Of a stretch of 64,000 nt of DNA, positions 20,040 through 29,442 are shown piece after piece (the first letter of the stretch is position 1; every line of letters starts with the position of its first letter). Source of the stretch: Pirellulales bacterium. Its GTDB lineage: Bacteria > Planctomycetota > Planctomycetia > Pirellulales > JAEUIK01. Location of the stretch: NCBI GenBank assembly GCA_019694435.1, contig JAIBBZ010000001.1:248001-312000 (forward strand), read 5' to 3'. The notes beneath the pieces are model-generated. The model worked only from the letters and a program-made list of their open reading frames with translations, did not search any database and was not told the DNA's origin. Both the position numbers and the translations under genes were made by a program.

Positions 20040-21494
20040 CTACGGCTGCTCCGGCGCCATATTGGCCGCGTCGGCCGGGTGACCGCCGCCGGGCGGCGCT
20101 GCACTCGACGGCTGCGACGCAACCTGCAAGACAAACAGGACCCGCCGTTGCGCGGCGCCGGCCTGACCTGCGTCGGTTAATTCGGCGGGCGCTTCCGCTT
20201 GCGATGTTTGCGGCAGCTCTTGCAATTGCCGGCCCCCGCCTTGCTGCATGCGCCGCGCCAGGCCGCGAACCTGCTTCGACAGCGCGAACCCCTGCTTGGG
20301 TGTCGCCGCTGGACGTTCCTCGCGAGCAGCCGCGGGCGCGTCAGGTGCGGGCGGCGACTCGGCCGCCGCTGATTCCGTCGAGGCCGGCGCGCCGGCCACT
20401 TCAGGAGCGGCCCCAGTCTCTGGCGTCGGTGCAGCCGCTGATTGGTCGGTCGGCGCGAGGTGGAAGAACTCTAGCTGGTCGGCGTCGTCGGCCACGACGA
20501 CGTTGCCGAACCACTTGGGCTCCGCAGTCAGATCGGCCAGCATGGCATCGAGCTGCGCTTCGCTCGCTTCGACGAGGAACACGTCGACCGGCGGCGTCTC
20601 TTCTCCGGCCGGCGGACTCCCCGCTGCCCGATCGTGCTGCTCAGCCCGTGGCTCAGCTTCATCGGCGAGTACCGGAGCCTCGGCGGGCAGTTCTTCGGCC
20701 AGATCGATCGCGTTGCGCGCCAAGACTTGGGCAAATTGGCCCGTGCGCGCGGCCTCGGGCGTCAGCTCAACCTGCACCACGGCGACGCGCTCGGCCGGCT
20801 GCTGCTTGATCCGGTTCTTGTTCAATGCGAGCTGTTGATAGCGCAACTGCTGGATGTCCCCGGTGACCAACTGTCCTTCACCGGGCACATCGGCCGTATC
20901 GAGCTTGCCCATGACGCGTGCCGAATCTTTGGCCGCCGCGATGCCCAGCGACTGTTCGCTCGTGCGGCCGAGCACGTCGTCGGGAATCCGGTTGCCGCTG
21001 CCCGGCGCGCCTCCCTTGGCGACCTGGACATCGAACCCAGCCTGCGGCGCGTCGCCGCCCGGCCGCGCGTCTTGAACAGCGACCTCCGAGCGCTCGGGGC
21101 CCAATTGTCCCGGCAGCAGCGTGAACAGCATCACCGCGGCCGCCATCGCCACGGCCGCCCACAACATCGGACGCAAGCTGCGACCGCCGCCATTTGCGGT
21201 ATCGCGCTGCAGCGGCGCCGGTCGCTCGTCGATCGAGATCGTCGCCCGCGGCGCGTCGTCGGCACCGGTCAACATTTGCCGCTCGGCCTGCCGCAGCACC
21301 CGTTCGGCGAAACCGCCGTCGAGCGCCTGCTTGGGCAGTCGCTGCAGGCTGGTCCGCAACGACTGCAGCTCCTCGAGCAACTGCTGGGCCGCGGGGTTCT
21401 CGGCCACCCAGGCGCGCACCTGTGCCGCTTCGGCCGGCGACAGCTCGCCGTCGATCAGGGCACTCAGCAGCTCTTCTTGAGGAACGTTTTGCAT
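20040..21494 (-). CDS. Anti-sigma factor-like membrane protein with long extracytoplasmic region
   Basis: The protein has 484 residues from ATG 21494. The N-terminal 60 residues (EELLSALIDGELSPAEAAQV, then QLLEELQSLRTSLQRLP) look like an anti-sigma domain but lack the HxxxCxxC zinc motif. One membrane helix lies at about 110-128. The remaining 350 residues are Ala/Pro/Glu/Gln-rich and probably extracytoplasmic, including FLVEASEAQLDAMLADL, a pattern seen in planctomycete anti-sigma partners. It follows the ECF sigma gene by 54 bp and likely holds that factor at the membrane. A GTG at 21542 is an alternative start. Confidence 0.75.
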   Translation of the reverse strand: MQNVPQEELLSALIDGELSPAEAAQVRAWVAENPAAQQLLEELQSLRTSLQRLPKQALDGGFAERVLRQAERQMLTGADDAPRATISIDERPAPLQRDTANGGGRSLRPMLWAAVAMAAAVMLFTLLPGQLGPERSEVAVQDARPGGDAPQAGFDVQVAKGGAPGSGNRIPDDVLGRTSEQSLGIAAAKDSARVMGKLDTADVPGEGQLVTGDIQQLRYQQLALNKNRIKQQPAERVAVVQVELTPEAARTGQFAQVLARNAIDLAEELPAEAPVLADEAEPRAEQHDRAAGSPPAGEETPPVDVFLVEASEAQLDAMLADLTAEPKWFGNVVVADDADQLEFFHLAPTDQSAAAPTPETGAAPEVAGAPASTESAAAESPPAPDAPAAAREERPAATPKQGFALSKQVRGLARRMQQGGGRQLQELPQTSQAEAPAELTDAGQAGAAQRRVLFVLQVASQPSSAAPPGGGHPADAANMAPEQP

Positions 21495-21548
21495 GACCCG
21501 TAACCGTTTCAACCGTGCACAGACGCCGCGCGTCCCGCGCACAAAAAC

Positions 21549-22109
21549 CTACATGTCTGCCTGAAAAACCTCTTTCAATTGATCGCGCAATTCCAGTCGC
21601 GCCCGGTGCAACCGGCTGCGCACCGTGCCGACGGGTACCTCGAGCACCTCGGCAATCGCCTCGTAATCGAGACCATCGATTTCTCGCAACACAATCACCG
21701 TCCGATGCTCCTCGCTCAATCGGGCCAGCGCTTCGCGGACCTGGGCATCGCGCTCGCGCCCTTCGATCCGCTCGCTCGGCGCGGGACAGTCGTCGACCGG
21801 CTCGATGCCTGCTGCATCTCGGACCTGCTCGATCGAAGTCACCACGCCCGGCCGGCGCCGGCGGGTCATCGCCAGGTTGAACGCAATGCGGTACAGCCAG
21901 GTGTAAAACTGCGAATTCTGCCGAAACGTCTCCAGCTTGACGAACGCCTGGACAAAGGCGTCTTGCGCCACGTCACGGGCATCCTCGGCCGAGCCGACCA
22001 GGTGGACCAGCGTGTTGTACAAACGGTCCTGGTATCGCTCGACCAGGCGGCCAAACGCGTCCGAACGGCCCCGCAAGGCCTCGGCAATCAGTTGGGCGTC
22101 GTCGTTCAA
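21549..22109 (-). CDS. ECF RNA polymerase sigma factor
   Basis: The 186-residue protein has sigma region 2 (AFGRLVERYQDRLYNTLVHL, DARDVAQDAFVQAFVKLETF, FYTWLYRIAFNLAMTRRRR) and region 4 (LARLSEEHRTVIVLREIDGL, YEAIAEVLEVPVGTVRSRLH). It directs polymerase to a stress regulon. The next gene is an anti-sigma-like membrane protein. A GGAAC-N18-GTC motif upstream suggests it transcribes itself. Confidence 0.95.
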   Translation of the reverse strand: MNDDAQLIAEALRGRSDAFGRLVERYQDRLYNTLVHLVGSAEDARDVAQDAFVQAFVKLETFRQNSQFYTWLYRIAFNLAMTRRRRPGVVTSIEQVRDAAGIEPVDDCPAPSERIEGRERDAQVREALARLSEEHRTVIVLREIDGLDYEAIAEVLEVPVGTVRSRLHRARLELRDQLKEVFQADM

Positions 22110-22138
22110 CGTTCGCTCGGCTCGCGCTCGAAACTTAG

Positions 22139-22164
22139 GACGCTACCGGCCCGGGAGAAGTTCC
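22139..22164 (-). promoter_or_regulatory. Candidate ECF-type autoregulatory promoter
   Basis: On the reverse strand GGAAC (22164-22160) and GTC (22141-22139) are separated by 18 bp, the usual spacing of ECF sigma promoters. The site lies 30 bp upstream of the sigma gene start. Inverted repeats nearby (GGGAGAA...TTCTCCC at about 22153-22175 and CCGGTG...CACCGG at about 22183-22202) may add regulation. Confidence 0.4.
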
Positions 22165-22359
22165 GCGAAATTCTCCCCCTCGACCGGTGTAGAAATCCAC
22201 CGGCGAAAGGGCCCTTTTCCAGCGGCAATCTTCCTCGATTTCCCGGCCCGCTGTCAAACTGCAGCCCCACGGCCAACCTGTTATCATCACCAGACTTGCG
22301 GCGAACGTACCGGCGCAAAGTGCGGTCGCTGCCAGCAATTCGTGCCAGGAGCATCCGTC

Positions 22360-23385
22360 GTGCAACCGCCTTTCGAACCCTCAGGTCCCGTGCAATCCGA
22401 CGTCCGAATTGCCGCGTCCGCCCGGCGCGTCCCTCGCCGCGAGGTCCTCTGCACGACCACTCGTCACCTGGCCAGCCTTGCGCTCGCGGCAACGTTCGAT
22501 CCGGCGCAGCGCACGTTGGCTCAAGCCGCCGAGCCTGCAGCGGAAGACCACGGCTACGTCGATGCCCACGTTCACGTCTGGACGCCCGACACGACGCGCT
22601 ATCCGCTCGCCGGCGGCTACCGGCGCGAAGAGATGCGCCCGGCCAGCTTCACGCCCGAGCAGCTTTGGAGCCATGCGCGGCCCTGCGGCGTAACGCGCGT
22701 CGTGCTGATCCAGATGAGCTTTTACGGCTTTGACAACTCGTACATGCTGGATTGCATTCGCGAAGCTCAAGGTGCGTTCGCCGGCGTCGCCGTCATCGAC
22801 GACGACGCTGCCAACGCCGCCGCGACCATGCGCGACCTGCTCCCGCGCGGCGTCCGCGGCTTTCGCATCTACCCGCGCAATCGACCGGTCGACCGCTGGC
22901 TCGACGGGGCGGGCATGCAACAGATGTGGCGCACGGGCGCCGAATCCGGCCAGGCGATGTGCTGCCTCGTCAATCCCGGCGCCCTGCCGGCTATCGACCG
23001 CATGTGCGGCCAGTTTCCCGACACGCCGGTCGTGATCGACCATTTCGGCCGAGTCGGCATCGACGGCCAGATCCGCGAGGCCGAACTCGCACAACTTTGT
23101 GCCCTGGCGCGGCATGCGAAGACCTACGTCAAAGTCTCGGCGTTTTACGCGCTGGGCCGCAAGCAGCCGCCTTACACCGACCTGGTCCCGATGATCCGCC
23201 GGTTGGTCGACGCGTTTGGCCCCCAACGACTGATGTGGGCCACGGACTGCCCCTACCAGGTCGATAGCCACACCTACTTGCAATCAATCGAGCTGGTGCG
23301 CGACCGGCTGGATTTCCTCTCCGCCGCCGATCGACGCGCGCTGCTGCATGACACCGCGGCGAAGCTGTTTTTCGCCGGTACCTGA
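22360..23385 (+). CDS. Secreted amidohydrolase 2 family (TIM-barrel) protein
   Basis: A 341-residue protein starts at GTG 22360, eight bases after AGGAG. A Tat-like segment (RRVPRREVLCTTTRHLASL) precedes the catalytic domain. The metal-dependent TIM barrel shows YVDAHVHVWTPDTTRYPL (HxH), LLPRGVRGFRIYPRN, PDTPVVIDHFGRVG and the final Asp in LMWATDCPYQVD. Related enzymes hydrolyse lactones or decarboxylate small acids. The stop codon is 27 bp before a sulfatase gene, so the two are probably co-transcribed. The substrate is unknown. Confidence 0.8.
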   Translation: MQPPFEPSGPVQSDVRIAASARRVPRREVLCTTTRHLASLALAATFDPAQRTLAQAAEPAAEDHGYVDAHVHVWTPDTTRYPLAGGYRREEMRPASFTPEQLWSHARPCGVTRVVLIQMSFYGFDNSYMLDCIREAQGAFAGVAVIDDDAANAAATMRDLLPRGVRGFRIYPRNRPVDRWLDGAGMQQMWRTGAESGQAMCCLVNPGALPAIDRMCGQFPDTPVVIDHFGRVGIDGQIREAELAQLCALARHAKTYVKVSAFYALGRKQPPYTDLVPMIRRLVDAFGPQRLMWATDCPYQVDSHTYLQSIELVRDRLDFLSAADRRALLHDTAAKLFFAGT

Positions 23386-23412
23386 CCGCCGCCGAAGACG
23401 AGAGACCCGCTC

Positions 23413-24753
23413 ATGTTTCGCATCTTGCTTGCGGCGTGCGGCCTGCTCCTGTCGAGCGTCCTGGCGCAGGCGGCAGCGCCGCGCCCCAACATCCTCTTGC
23501 TGCTGACCGACGATCAGCGCGCCGACACGGTCCACGCCCTGGGGGGCGCGTTCGTTCAGACGCCGCACCTCGACCGTCTCGTCGAGCGCGGCTTCGCCTT
23601 CCAGCGGGCCTATTGCCTGGGCGGCAACAGCGCGGCCGTCTGCCTGCCCAGCCGCAACATGCTGCTCTCGGGCCGGACCTGGTTTCGCTTTGGCCAGGCG
23701 GCCCGCGCCGAGGACCCCAATTTTCCCGCGGTGTTCAACGCGGCCGGATACGTCACCTATCACTACGGCAAGCGCGGCAACACGGCGCCGGCGATTCAAG
23801 CTTTGTTCCAGACCAATCGCTACCTCGACAACGACGAGACCGATCGTCGCTCGGGCCAGCCGGGCCAGGCCATCGCCGACGCCGCGGTCGAATTCCTGCG
23901 CGACAATCGCCCGCGTTTCGAACGACAGCCGTTCTTCATGTATCTCGCCTTCGCTTCGCCGCACGATCCGCGCGTGGCGGCGCCCGAGCTGATGGCCCGA
24001 TATCGGCACGCCGCGCTGCCGCTGCCGGCGAACTTCCTGCCGCTGCATCCCTTTGACAACGGCGAAATGACCGTCCGCGACGAGCGTCTCGCCCCGTGGC
24101 CGCGCACGCCCGACGAAATCCGCCGACATTGGCACGATTATTGCGCCGTCATCACCGGCCTCGACGCGCACATCGGCCGGCTCCTGGCCGCACTCGACGA
24201 GCTCGAGCTGACCGAAAACACGATCGTGATTTTTTCGTCGGACCAGGGCCTGGCGCTGGGCAGCCACGGGCTGCTGGGCAAGCAAAACCTGTACGAGGCC
24301 GGGATGCGCGTGCCGCTCGTCATCGCCGGACCCGGCATCGCCCACGGCAGCTCGCCGGCGCTGGTCTATCTGCACGACCTGTTGCCGACGTGTTGCGATC
24401 TGGCGGGGCTACCGACGCCGCCCGACCTCGACGGCCGCAGCCTGGCCCCCCTGCTCACCGGGCAGGCGCCGCGCGTGCGCGAGACGCTGCTGCTGGCCTA
24501 TCGCGACGTCCAGCGCGCCGTCTGCGACGAGCGTTTCAAGCTGATTCGCTATCCGCAGATCGACCGCACGCAACTCTTCGATCTGCAGGCCGACCCGGAC
24601 GAGATCGACGATCTGGCCGGGCGCCCCGAGCACGCGGCCACTCTGGAACGCCTGCGCGGCGAGCTGCTCGCGCTCGAGGCACAATCGGGCGACACTTGCC
24701 CCTGGACCGTCGCCCAGCCGCGGAGCGGCAACTGGAAGCCCCCGACCGATTGA
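23413..24753 (+). CDS. Sulfatase, secreted
   Basis: The 446-residue protein has a signal peptide (LLAACGLLLSSVLAQAAA). The core begins PRPNILLLLTDDQRADTVHA with metal ligands at Asp33/Asp34. The formylglycine motif is CLPSRNMLLSGR with Cys77. Later blocks are FSSDQGLALGSHGLLGKQNL (Asp ligand region) and YEAGMRVPLVIAGPG. Length is typical of planctomycete choline-sulfatase/iduronate-sulfatase-like enzymes. It follows the amidohydrolase by 27 bp; the natural sulfated substrate cannot be predicted. Confidence 0.92.
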   Translation: MFRILLAACGLLLSSVLAQAAAPRPNILLLLTDDQRADTVHALGGAFVQTPHLDRLVERGFAFQRAYCLGGNSAAVCLPSRNMLLSGRTWFRFGQAARAEDPNFPAVFNAAGYVTYHYGKRGNTAPAIQALFQTNRYLDNDETDRRSGQPGQAIADAAVEFLRDNRPRFERQPFFMYLAFASPHDPRVAAPELMARYRHAALPLPANFLPLHPFDNGEMTVRDERLAPWPRTPDEIRRHWHDYCAVITGLDAHIGRLLAALDELELTENTIVIFSSDQGLALGSHGLLGKQNLYEAGMRVPLVIAGPGIAHGSSPALVYLHDLLPTCCDLAGLPTPPDLDGRSLAPLLTGQAPRVRETLLLAYRDVQRAVCDERFKLIRYPQIDRTQLFDLQADPDEIDDLAGRPEHAATLERLRGELLALEAQSGDTCPWTVAQPRSGNWKPPTD

Positions 24754-24761
24754 GCGCAGGC

Positions 24762-26147
24762 CTAAAGCCGACGGCGCCGCCGCAGGGCGAGCCCCAGCGC
24801 GGCGACTCCGCTGACGGCCAACACCCACGTACTCGGCTCGGGCACGATCGCCTGGGCGAAGATCGTGCCGCGTGCGCGGATCGTCACGGGCACGTCGCCG
24901 ATCGGCGAAGGCAGGTCGAGTGTCGTTTCGACGCGGATCGGCAACTCGAGATCGACCACCGAGCCGTTGCGCGTGAGGTGGCCGATCTGCCCATCGTCGA
25001 ACGGCTTGAACGACTGCGGACCCGCGCCGGTCGTATTGACGTACTCGAAGTTGAACAGGCCCGACTCGTCCAAACCCAGGATGGCCGATTGTACGTCGTA
25101 GCTGGCCTCGCCGCCGACGAGCCCCAGGATCACGGCCAGCGGCGAGAAATTACCTCCGACGACCGGCGTCAAGTGGCCCGACGGACCGAACCAATCGGTG
25201 CTGAGCAGATCGCCCTCCAGCCCGCTGAACAGCACCTGGGCCTGGATGGCCGAAGTATTGACCGTGAATGTCGTGTCGGTGAGCGCGGCGTCGGCGCCGT
25301 AGACCGTGAAGGCGCTGGGCGAGCCATCGCCGGCCAGTACCAGCCCGGTATCGAGCGACCCGCTGATGCGCGTCGTACGGGTCAAGTTGATGAACGGATC
25401 GAGCTGGACCTGTACCCGGAGACTGCTGCTCGGCAGGATCGTGAACTGCGTGATGTCGCCGGGCATGTAGTCGCTCGGGTCGGAACCGAGAGCCGGGCCA
25501 TAGACGGCCTGAATCGCCGCGACGTCGGTCGGCAGCAAGCCTTGAAAGGCGTTGGTCACGTGGTGATCCATCCGCGCTAGGATCCCCGGCGGATGCAGCA
25601 GGCCGATCGCATGGCCCAGCTCGTGCATCGTGATCTCGCGGATGTTGTTCGTCCCGTCGGGGTTGATGTACCAATCGTTGCCCGAGTCGAACCGCACGCG
25701 GTTGTAGCCGGCGTCGGGATACGTGGCATTCGCGCCGACCGACCCAGGCCCGTCGATCGCGCCGCCGACCAGCCGCAAGTCGCCGCCCGAGGGCACCTCG
25801 ACAAATTGGATGTCGGCCACGTCCGACCAGGCCGACAGGGCTTGACCGATGTACGTCCGGTAGCCGGCCGGCATGAAGCTGTCGAGCGCGACTTCGCTCC
25901 CCTGGCTGGTGTCGTAGCTGTACGTCACCACGGCACCGGTCCCCATCGTCGCCGAGCCCCACTTCGATCCCTGGATGAAACCTGGCGGAACGGCGAGAGC
26001 CGACTCGAAGGCGGGCACATTGACGATCGGCGGATCGCCCGCGTCGGCCAGCGCCCGCTGTGCATACAGCGGGCCAAGAAGCATTACCAGGCCTGCGAAC
26101 CAGGCCCCCAGAAGAATCCGTAGCGCCACCGCGCGACCGTCGGTCAT
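24762..26147 (-). CDS. PEP-CTERM anchored matrixin-like metalloprotease
   Basis: The protein has 461 residues from ATG 26147, behind GGGGAG. A signal peptide covers about residues 10-34. The zinc motif HELGHAIGLLH (residues 175-185) is a complete HExxHxxGxxH metzincin site. The C-terminus carries the exosortase signal VPEPSTWVLAVSGVAALG followed by LALRRRRRL. It should be exported, sorted by exosortase and act at the cell surface. Matrixin-like peptidases of this sort are common among PEP-CTERM proteins. No exosortase gene is in the window. Confidence 0.88.
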   Translation of the reverse strand: MTDGRAVALRILLGAWFAGLVMLLGPLYAQRALADAGDPPIVNVPAFESALAVPPGFIQGSKWGSATMGTGAVVTYSYDTSQGSEVALDSFMPAGYRTYIGQALSAWSDVADIQFVEVPSGGDLRLVGGAIDGPGSVGANATYPDAGYNRVRFDSGNDWYINPDGTNNIREITMHELGHAIGLLHPPGILARMDHHVTNAFQGLLPTDVAAIQAVYGPALGSDPSDYMPGDITQFTILPSSSLRVQVQLDPFINLTRTTRISGSLDTGLVLAGDGSPSAFTVYGADAALTDTTFTVNTSAIQAQVLFSGLEGDLLSTDWFGPSGHLTPVVGGNFSPLAVILGLVGGEASYDVQSAILGLDESGLFNFEYVNTTGAGPQSFKPFDDGQIGHLTRNGSVVDLELPIRVETTLDLPSPIGDVPVTIRARGTIFAQAIVPEPSTWVLAVSGVAALGLALRRRRRL

Positions 26148-26585
26148 TTGCTTGCTCCCCAGAAAACGTGCGATCCGTAACCGCCAGCGCACCGAACGGC
26201 GAACGATCGAATTGCAGGGGGAACATGCGGGCGAAACCGCGCGAGCCTCCACGACAGCGCGATTTGCGATCCGGACACCGATCGACCGGCAAGCTGGACA
26301 CGGGCCCTGGGGCAACCGCGCCACCGGCAGAACGAAGAAGTTGGCAGTCCCCTAGCAGGTCCGCCAGATCGGTGTCACGAGCGTCTCTCCTCGGTCCCAG
26401 GGCGGGTCACCGCGACCTTGTCGCGATGCCTCGCCGCAAGAAGTCCCATCCTAGGCCGGCCCCGGACCCGCTGCAACTTTTTGGGGGGCCTCATGCCACC
26501 GGCCGTTGACCCTCGACCGGCTTCACTGGTCCAGGCCTCGTGGCCAGTGGTACGATAGGGGGCAGCCCGCCTCGGAAACCGCCCT

Positions 26586-28091
26586 ATGTTTCGCATTCTC
26601 GGTTCGACGCGCACGCTTTGCGAAGGCCTGACCCGCCGCGATTTGCTCCGCGCCGGCGGCTTGGGGCTGGCCGGCCTGGCGCTGCCCGACGTGCTGCGTT
26701 TGCAGGCCGCGGCCGCCACTTCGAACGAGCCTCGCCCGGCGACGTTCGGTCGCGCCAAGGCGGTCATCCTGATCCATCTCTACGGCTCGCCCAGCCAATT
26801 GGAATGGGCCGACATGAAGCCGCACGCGCCCGTGGAGATCCGCGGCGAGTTCGGCGGCATTCCTTCGAGCCTGCCCGGCTGCGACGTGTGCGAGCTGTTG
26901 CCCAAGCTGGCCCGGGTGATGGATCGCACGACCGTCATCCGCTCGATGACGCACCCTTACCCGATCCACGGTGTCGCCTTTGCGCTGACCGGCATCCCGA
27001 CGATGGAAGTCGCCATGGAGCTGGCGCCCAACGATACGCGTCATTGGCCGTTCTTCGGCTCGGTGGTCGACTACGTCGAACAGCGCAACGACACCACCAG
27101 CGGAGTGGGCCGGCCGCGCGCCGTGCCGCGGAACATCGCCCTGCCCTTTCCGATGAGCACGCGGCGCATCGGCGAGGTGCCACGCGCGGGCCCCTACGCG
27201 GCGTTTCTGGGCAAGCAATACAACCCGGTCTGGACCGACTATGTCGGCGCCGCCACGCGCGGGCTGCCGATGGTGCTCAACCAGTTGCGGTTCAACGACA
27301 ACGATCCCTACATGGGCCTCGCGCCGGACAGCTATTTCTACGTCCCCTCGGCCACGGCCCTGGCCGACGACGTGACGCTCGACCGGCTCGACCGCCGCCG
27401 TTCGCTGCTCGAGCAACTCGACCACACGCGGCCACGCGTCGAGGCCACCGCGGCCAGCACGCAGCTCGACCGCTACCAGCAGATGGCCTTCGCCATGCTG
27501 CAATCGCCACAGCTCCGCGACGCGCTCGACCTGCGCCGCGAGGCGCCCGACGTCCGCGAGCTGTACGGCCACACGCTTTTTGGCCAGGCCTGCCTCGCCG
27601 CGCGCCGCCTCGTCGAGGCCGGTAGCCGCGTCGTGACCGTCTTTTGGGACGAGTTCGGCCTGGCAGGCCACGCCTGGGACACGCACTACAACCATTTCGA
27701 GCGGATGCGCAAGGCCCTGTGCCCCGGCTTCGACCACGGCTTCTCCGGGCTGCTCCTCGATCTCGAGACCCGAGGTCTGCTCGACGACGTGGCCGTGGTC
27801 TGTACGAGCGAACACGGGCGCACGCCGCAAATCAACGGGCAGGCCGGGCGCGACCATTGGTCGAGCGTCTACACTTCGATGATCGCCGGCGCCGGCGTCA
27901 AGCGCGGCTTCGTGCTCGGCGCATCGGACAAGCGCGGCGCCGAAGTCGTCGATCGCCCGGTGAGCCCCAAGCAACTCCTGGCGACGATGTATCACCTGCT
28001 GGGCATCGACCATCGCCAGATTGTTCACGACACGCTCGGCCGCCCGCTGCCGCTGGTCGACGCCGAGGTGATCGACGAAGTCCTCGCCTGA
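26586..28091 (+). CDS. DUF1501 (sulfatase-fold) Tat-exported protein, orphan copy
   Basis: The 501-residue protein begins with a Tat signal, LTRRDLLRAGGLGLAGLALP. The DUF1501 body follows: AKAVILIHLYGSPSQLEWAD, the LPKLARVMDRTTVIRSMTHP region, and the C-terminal VVCTSEHGRTPQINGQAGRD with HWSS. DUF1501 has an alkaline-phosphatase/sulfatase-like fold and unknown activity. Unlike the two other copies in the window it has no neighbouring PSD1 gene. Confidence 0.88.
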   Translation: MFRILGSTRTLCEGLTRRDLLRAGGLGLAGLALPDVLRLQAAAATSNEPRPATFGRAKAVILIHLYGSPSQLEWADMKPHAPVEIRGEFGGIPSSLPGCDVCELLPKLARVMDRTTVIRSMTHPYPIHGVAFALTGIPTMEVAMELAPNDTRHWPFFGSVVDYVEQRNDTTSGVGRPRAVPRNIALPFPMSTRRIGEVPRAGPYAAFLGKQYNPVWTDYVGAATRGLPMVLNQLRFNDNDPYMGLAPDSYFYVPSATALADDVTLDRLDRRRSLLEQLDHTRPRVEATAASTQLDRYQQMAFAMLQSPQLRDALDLRREAPDVRELYGHTLFGQACLAARRLVEAGSRVVTVFWDEFGLAGHAWDTHYNHFERMRKALCPGFDHGFSGLLLDLETRGLLDDVAVVCTSEHGRTPQINGQAGRDHWSSVYTSMIAGAGVKRGFVLGASDKRGAEVVDRPVSPKQLLATMYHLLGIDHRQIVHDTLGRPLPLVDAEVIDEVLA

Positions 28092-28126
28092 ACGTGTGGA
28101 CGCGGCACTGCCCTCGGCTGGCGATC

Positions 28127-29401
28127 TCAAACCGCCGGCGTCAGCGCTCGCACCGATCCGAGCGGACGCGTGCGCAGCAACAGCCACAGCCCCAGGCCCA
28201 CCAGAAACAGGGCCAGGCTGATGTTCTGCGACACGGTCAGGCCCGTGTTCCAAATGGCCGATTCGTCGTCGCGTAAGATCTCGACCAGAAAACGCTCGAT
28301 CGGATACAGCGTCGCCAGCCAGGCCAGCAGCTCGCCGTCACGGCGGCGCAGCGGCTCGTAGGCGAGCAAGAACAAGCAGATCAGCGTGCCGCCGACGACG
28401 CTATAGAGCTGGGTTGGATGCACCGGCAGACTGGCGCTGGCACGGGGCGCCGATTTCCACGTGTACGCCAATCCGCGCCCCGCGGCGCGCACCTGCAACG
28501 TCGCGCCGGCATCCCCGGCGCGCAACAAGGCTTGCCAGGCTTCGCGCGTTTCGCGAATGGGCACGCCGTTGATCTCGACGATCTGCTCGCCTGTCTGCAA
28601 CCCCGACGCCGCGGCGGGCGAACCTGGCGCGATCGCGCGCACGATGGCGGGGCCCGTGTACGGCAGCTCGAGTTTCAAACCCTCCAAGAAGGCCTGACCG
28701 CTTTTCACCTGTGCCATGTGCGCCGGGCTGCCCTCGGGAAACCGCACCGCCCACGGCAGATCGGTTACGCCCCCATAGCAACAGCCGTTGAGGAAACAGC
28801 CGACGCGCCCTAGCCCGATGCCCAGGGCCACGCTCGGCGCGATCAAGTCGCCCAGCGCCAGCGTCGGCAAGTTGAACAACCGTACGAACACCAAGGCTGC
28901 GATCGCGCCGCCGATGACCGAACCGTAGAAGACAATGCCACCCTGCGCGATGTTCAGCAGATCGGCGAGCGTGCTGGCGATCCCTTCCGCGCGAAAGTCT
29001 TCCCAATATTCGACGATGTAGAAAATCCGCGCGCCGAGAATGCCCGCGATGCAGACCCAGAACGCCAGCGAGTAAATCACCTCGGGGTCCCAGCCGCTGC
29101 GCCGCGCGCGCCACGTCGCCAAGGCCACGGCCGAGACGATCGCCAACAACAACATCGTGCCGAACCCGCGGATCGGCAGCCCCTGGGGCTGAATCAACCG
29201 CGGACCCAGCCAGCCGATCGCCGCCCCGACCAGCAGCAACACCGGCAGCCAGCCCCAGGTGTCGGGCGTCCAGCCTTGCCGGCGCACCGCGCGGACCAGC
29301 ACGATCACGCTGAACACGGCCCACACGGCCAACAACCAGCCGAAGCCGAATAGCGGAATCCCGCTCAGCTCACGCGGAATGAACAACAACGTCTGCTGCA
29401 T
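28127..29401 (-). CDS. lgt: Prolipoprotein diacylglyceryl transferase with inserted PDZ domain
   Basis: The 424-residue protein contains the whole Lgt core: ARIFYIVEYWEDF, GGIVFYGSVIGG, the signature GLGRVGCFLNGCCYGG (199-211) and VHPTQLYSVVGG (327-338), plus hydrophobic segments throughout. Lgt transfers diacylglycerol from phosphatidylglycerol to the lipobox cysteine of lipoproteins in the inner membrane. Normal length is 260-290. The excess is an insertion at about residues 230-325 that reads as a PDZ domain (IVRAIAPGSPAAASGLQTGE, then IVEINGVPIRETREAWQALL). It follows panC by 41 bp. Confidence 0.92.
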   Translation of the reverse strand: MQQTLLFIPRELSGIPLFGFGWLLAVWAVFSVIVLVRAVRRQGWTPDTWGWLPVLLLVGAAIGWLGPRLIQPQGLPIRGFGTMLLLAIVSAVALATWRARRSGWDPEVIYSLAFWVCIAGILGARIFYIVEYWEDFRAEGIASTLADLLNIAQGGIVFYGSVIGGAIAALVFVRLFNLPTLALGDLIAPSVALGIGLGRVGCFLNGCCYGGVTDLPWAVRFPEGSPAHMAQVKSGQAFLEGLKLELPYTGPAIVRAIAPGSPAAASGLQTGEQIVEINGVPIRETREAWQALLRAGDAGATLQVRAAGRGLAYTWKSAPRASASLPVHPTQLYSVVGGTLICLFLLAYEPLRRRDGELLAWLATLYPIERFLVEILRDDESAIWNTGLTVSQNISLALFLVGLGLWLLLRTRPLGSVRALTPAV

Positions 29402-29442
29402 GGCTCATCCGTGGGTTCAAGAAAACTCGCCCGGCGCACGGG

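Noticed and set aside
26523..28253. Long reverse open frame opposite the DUF1501 gene (576 codons)
   Set aside because: It is antisense to a clear Tat-exported DUF1501 gene and has the His/Arg/Val-rich composition typical of GC-rich antisense frames, without domains.
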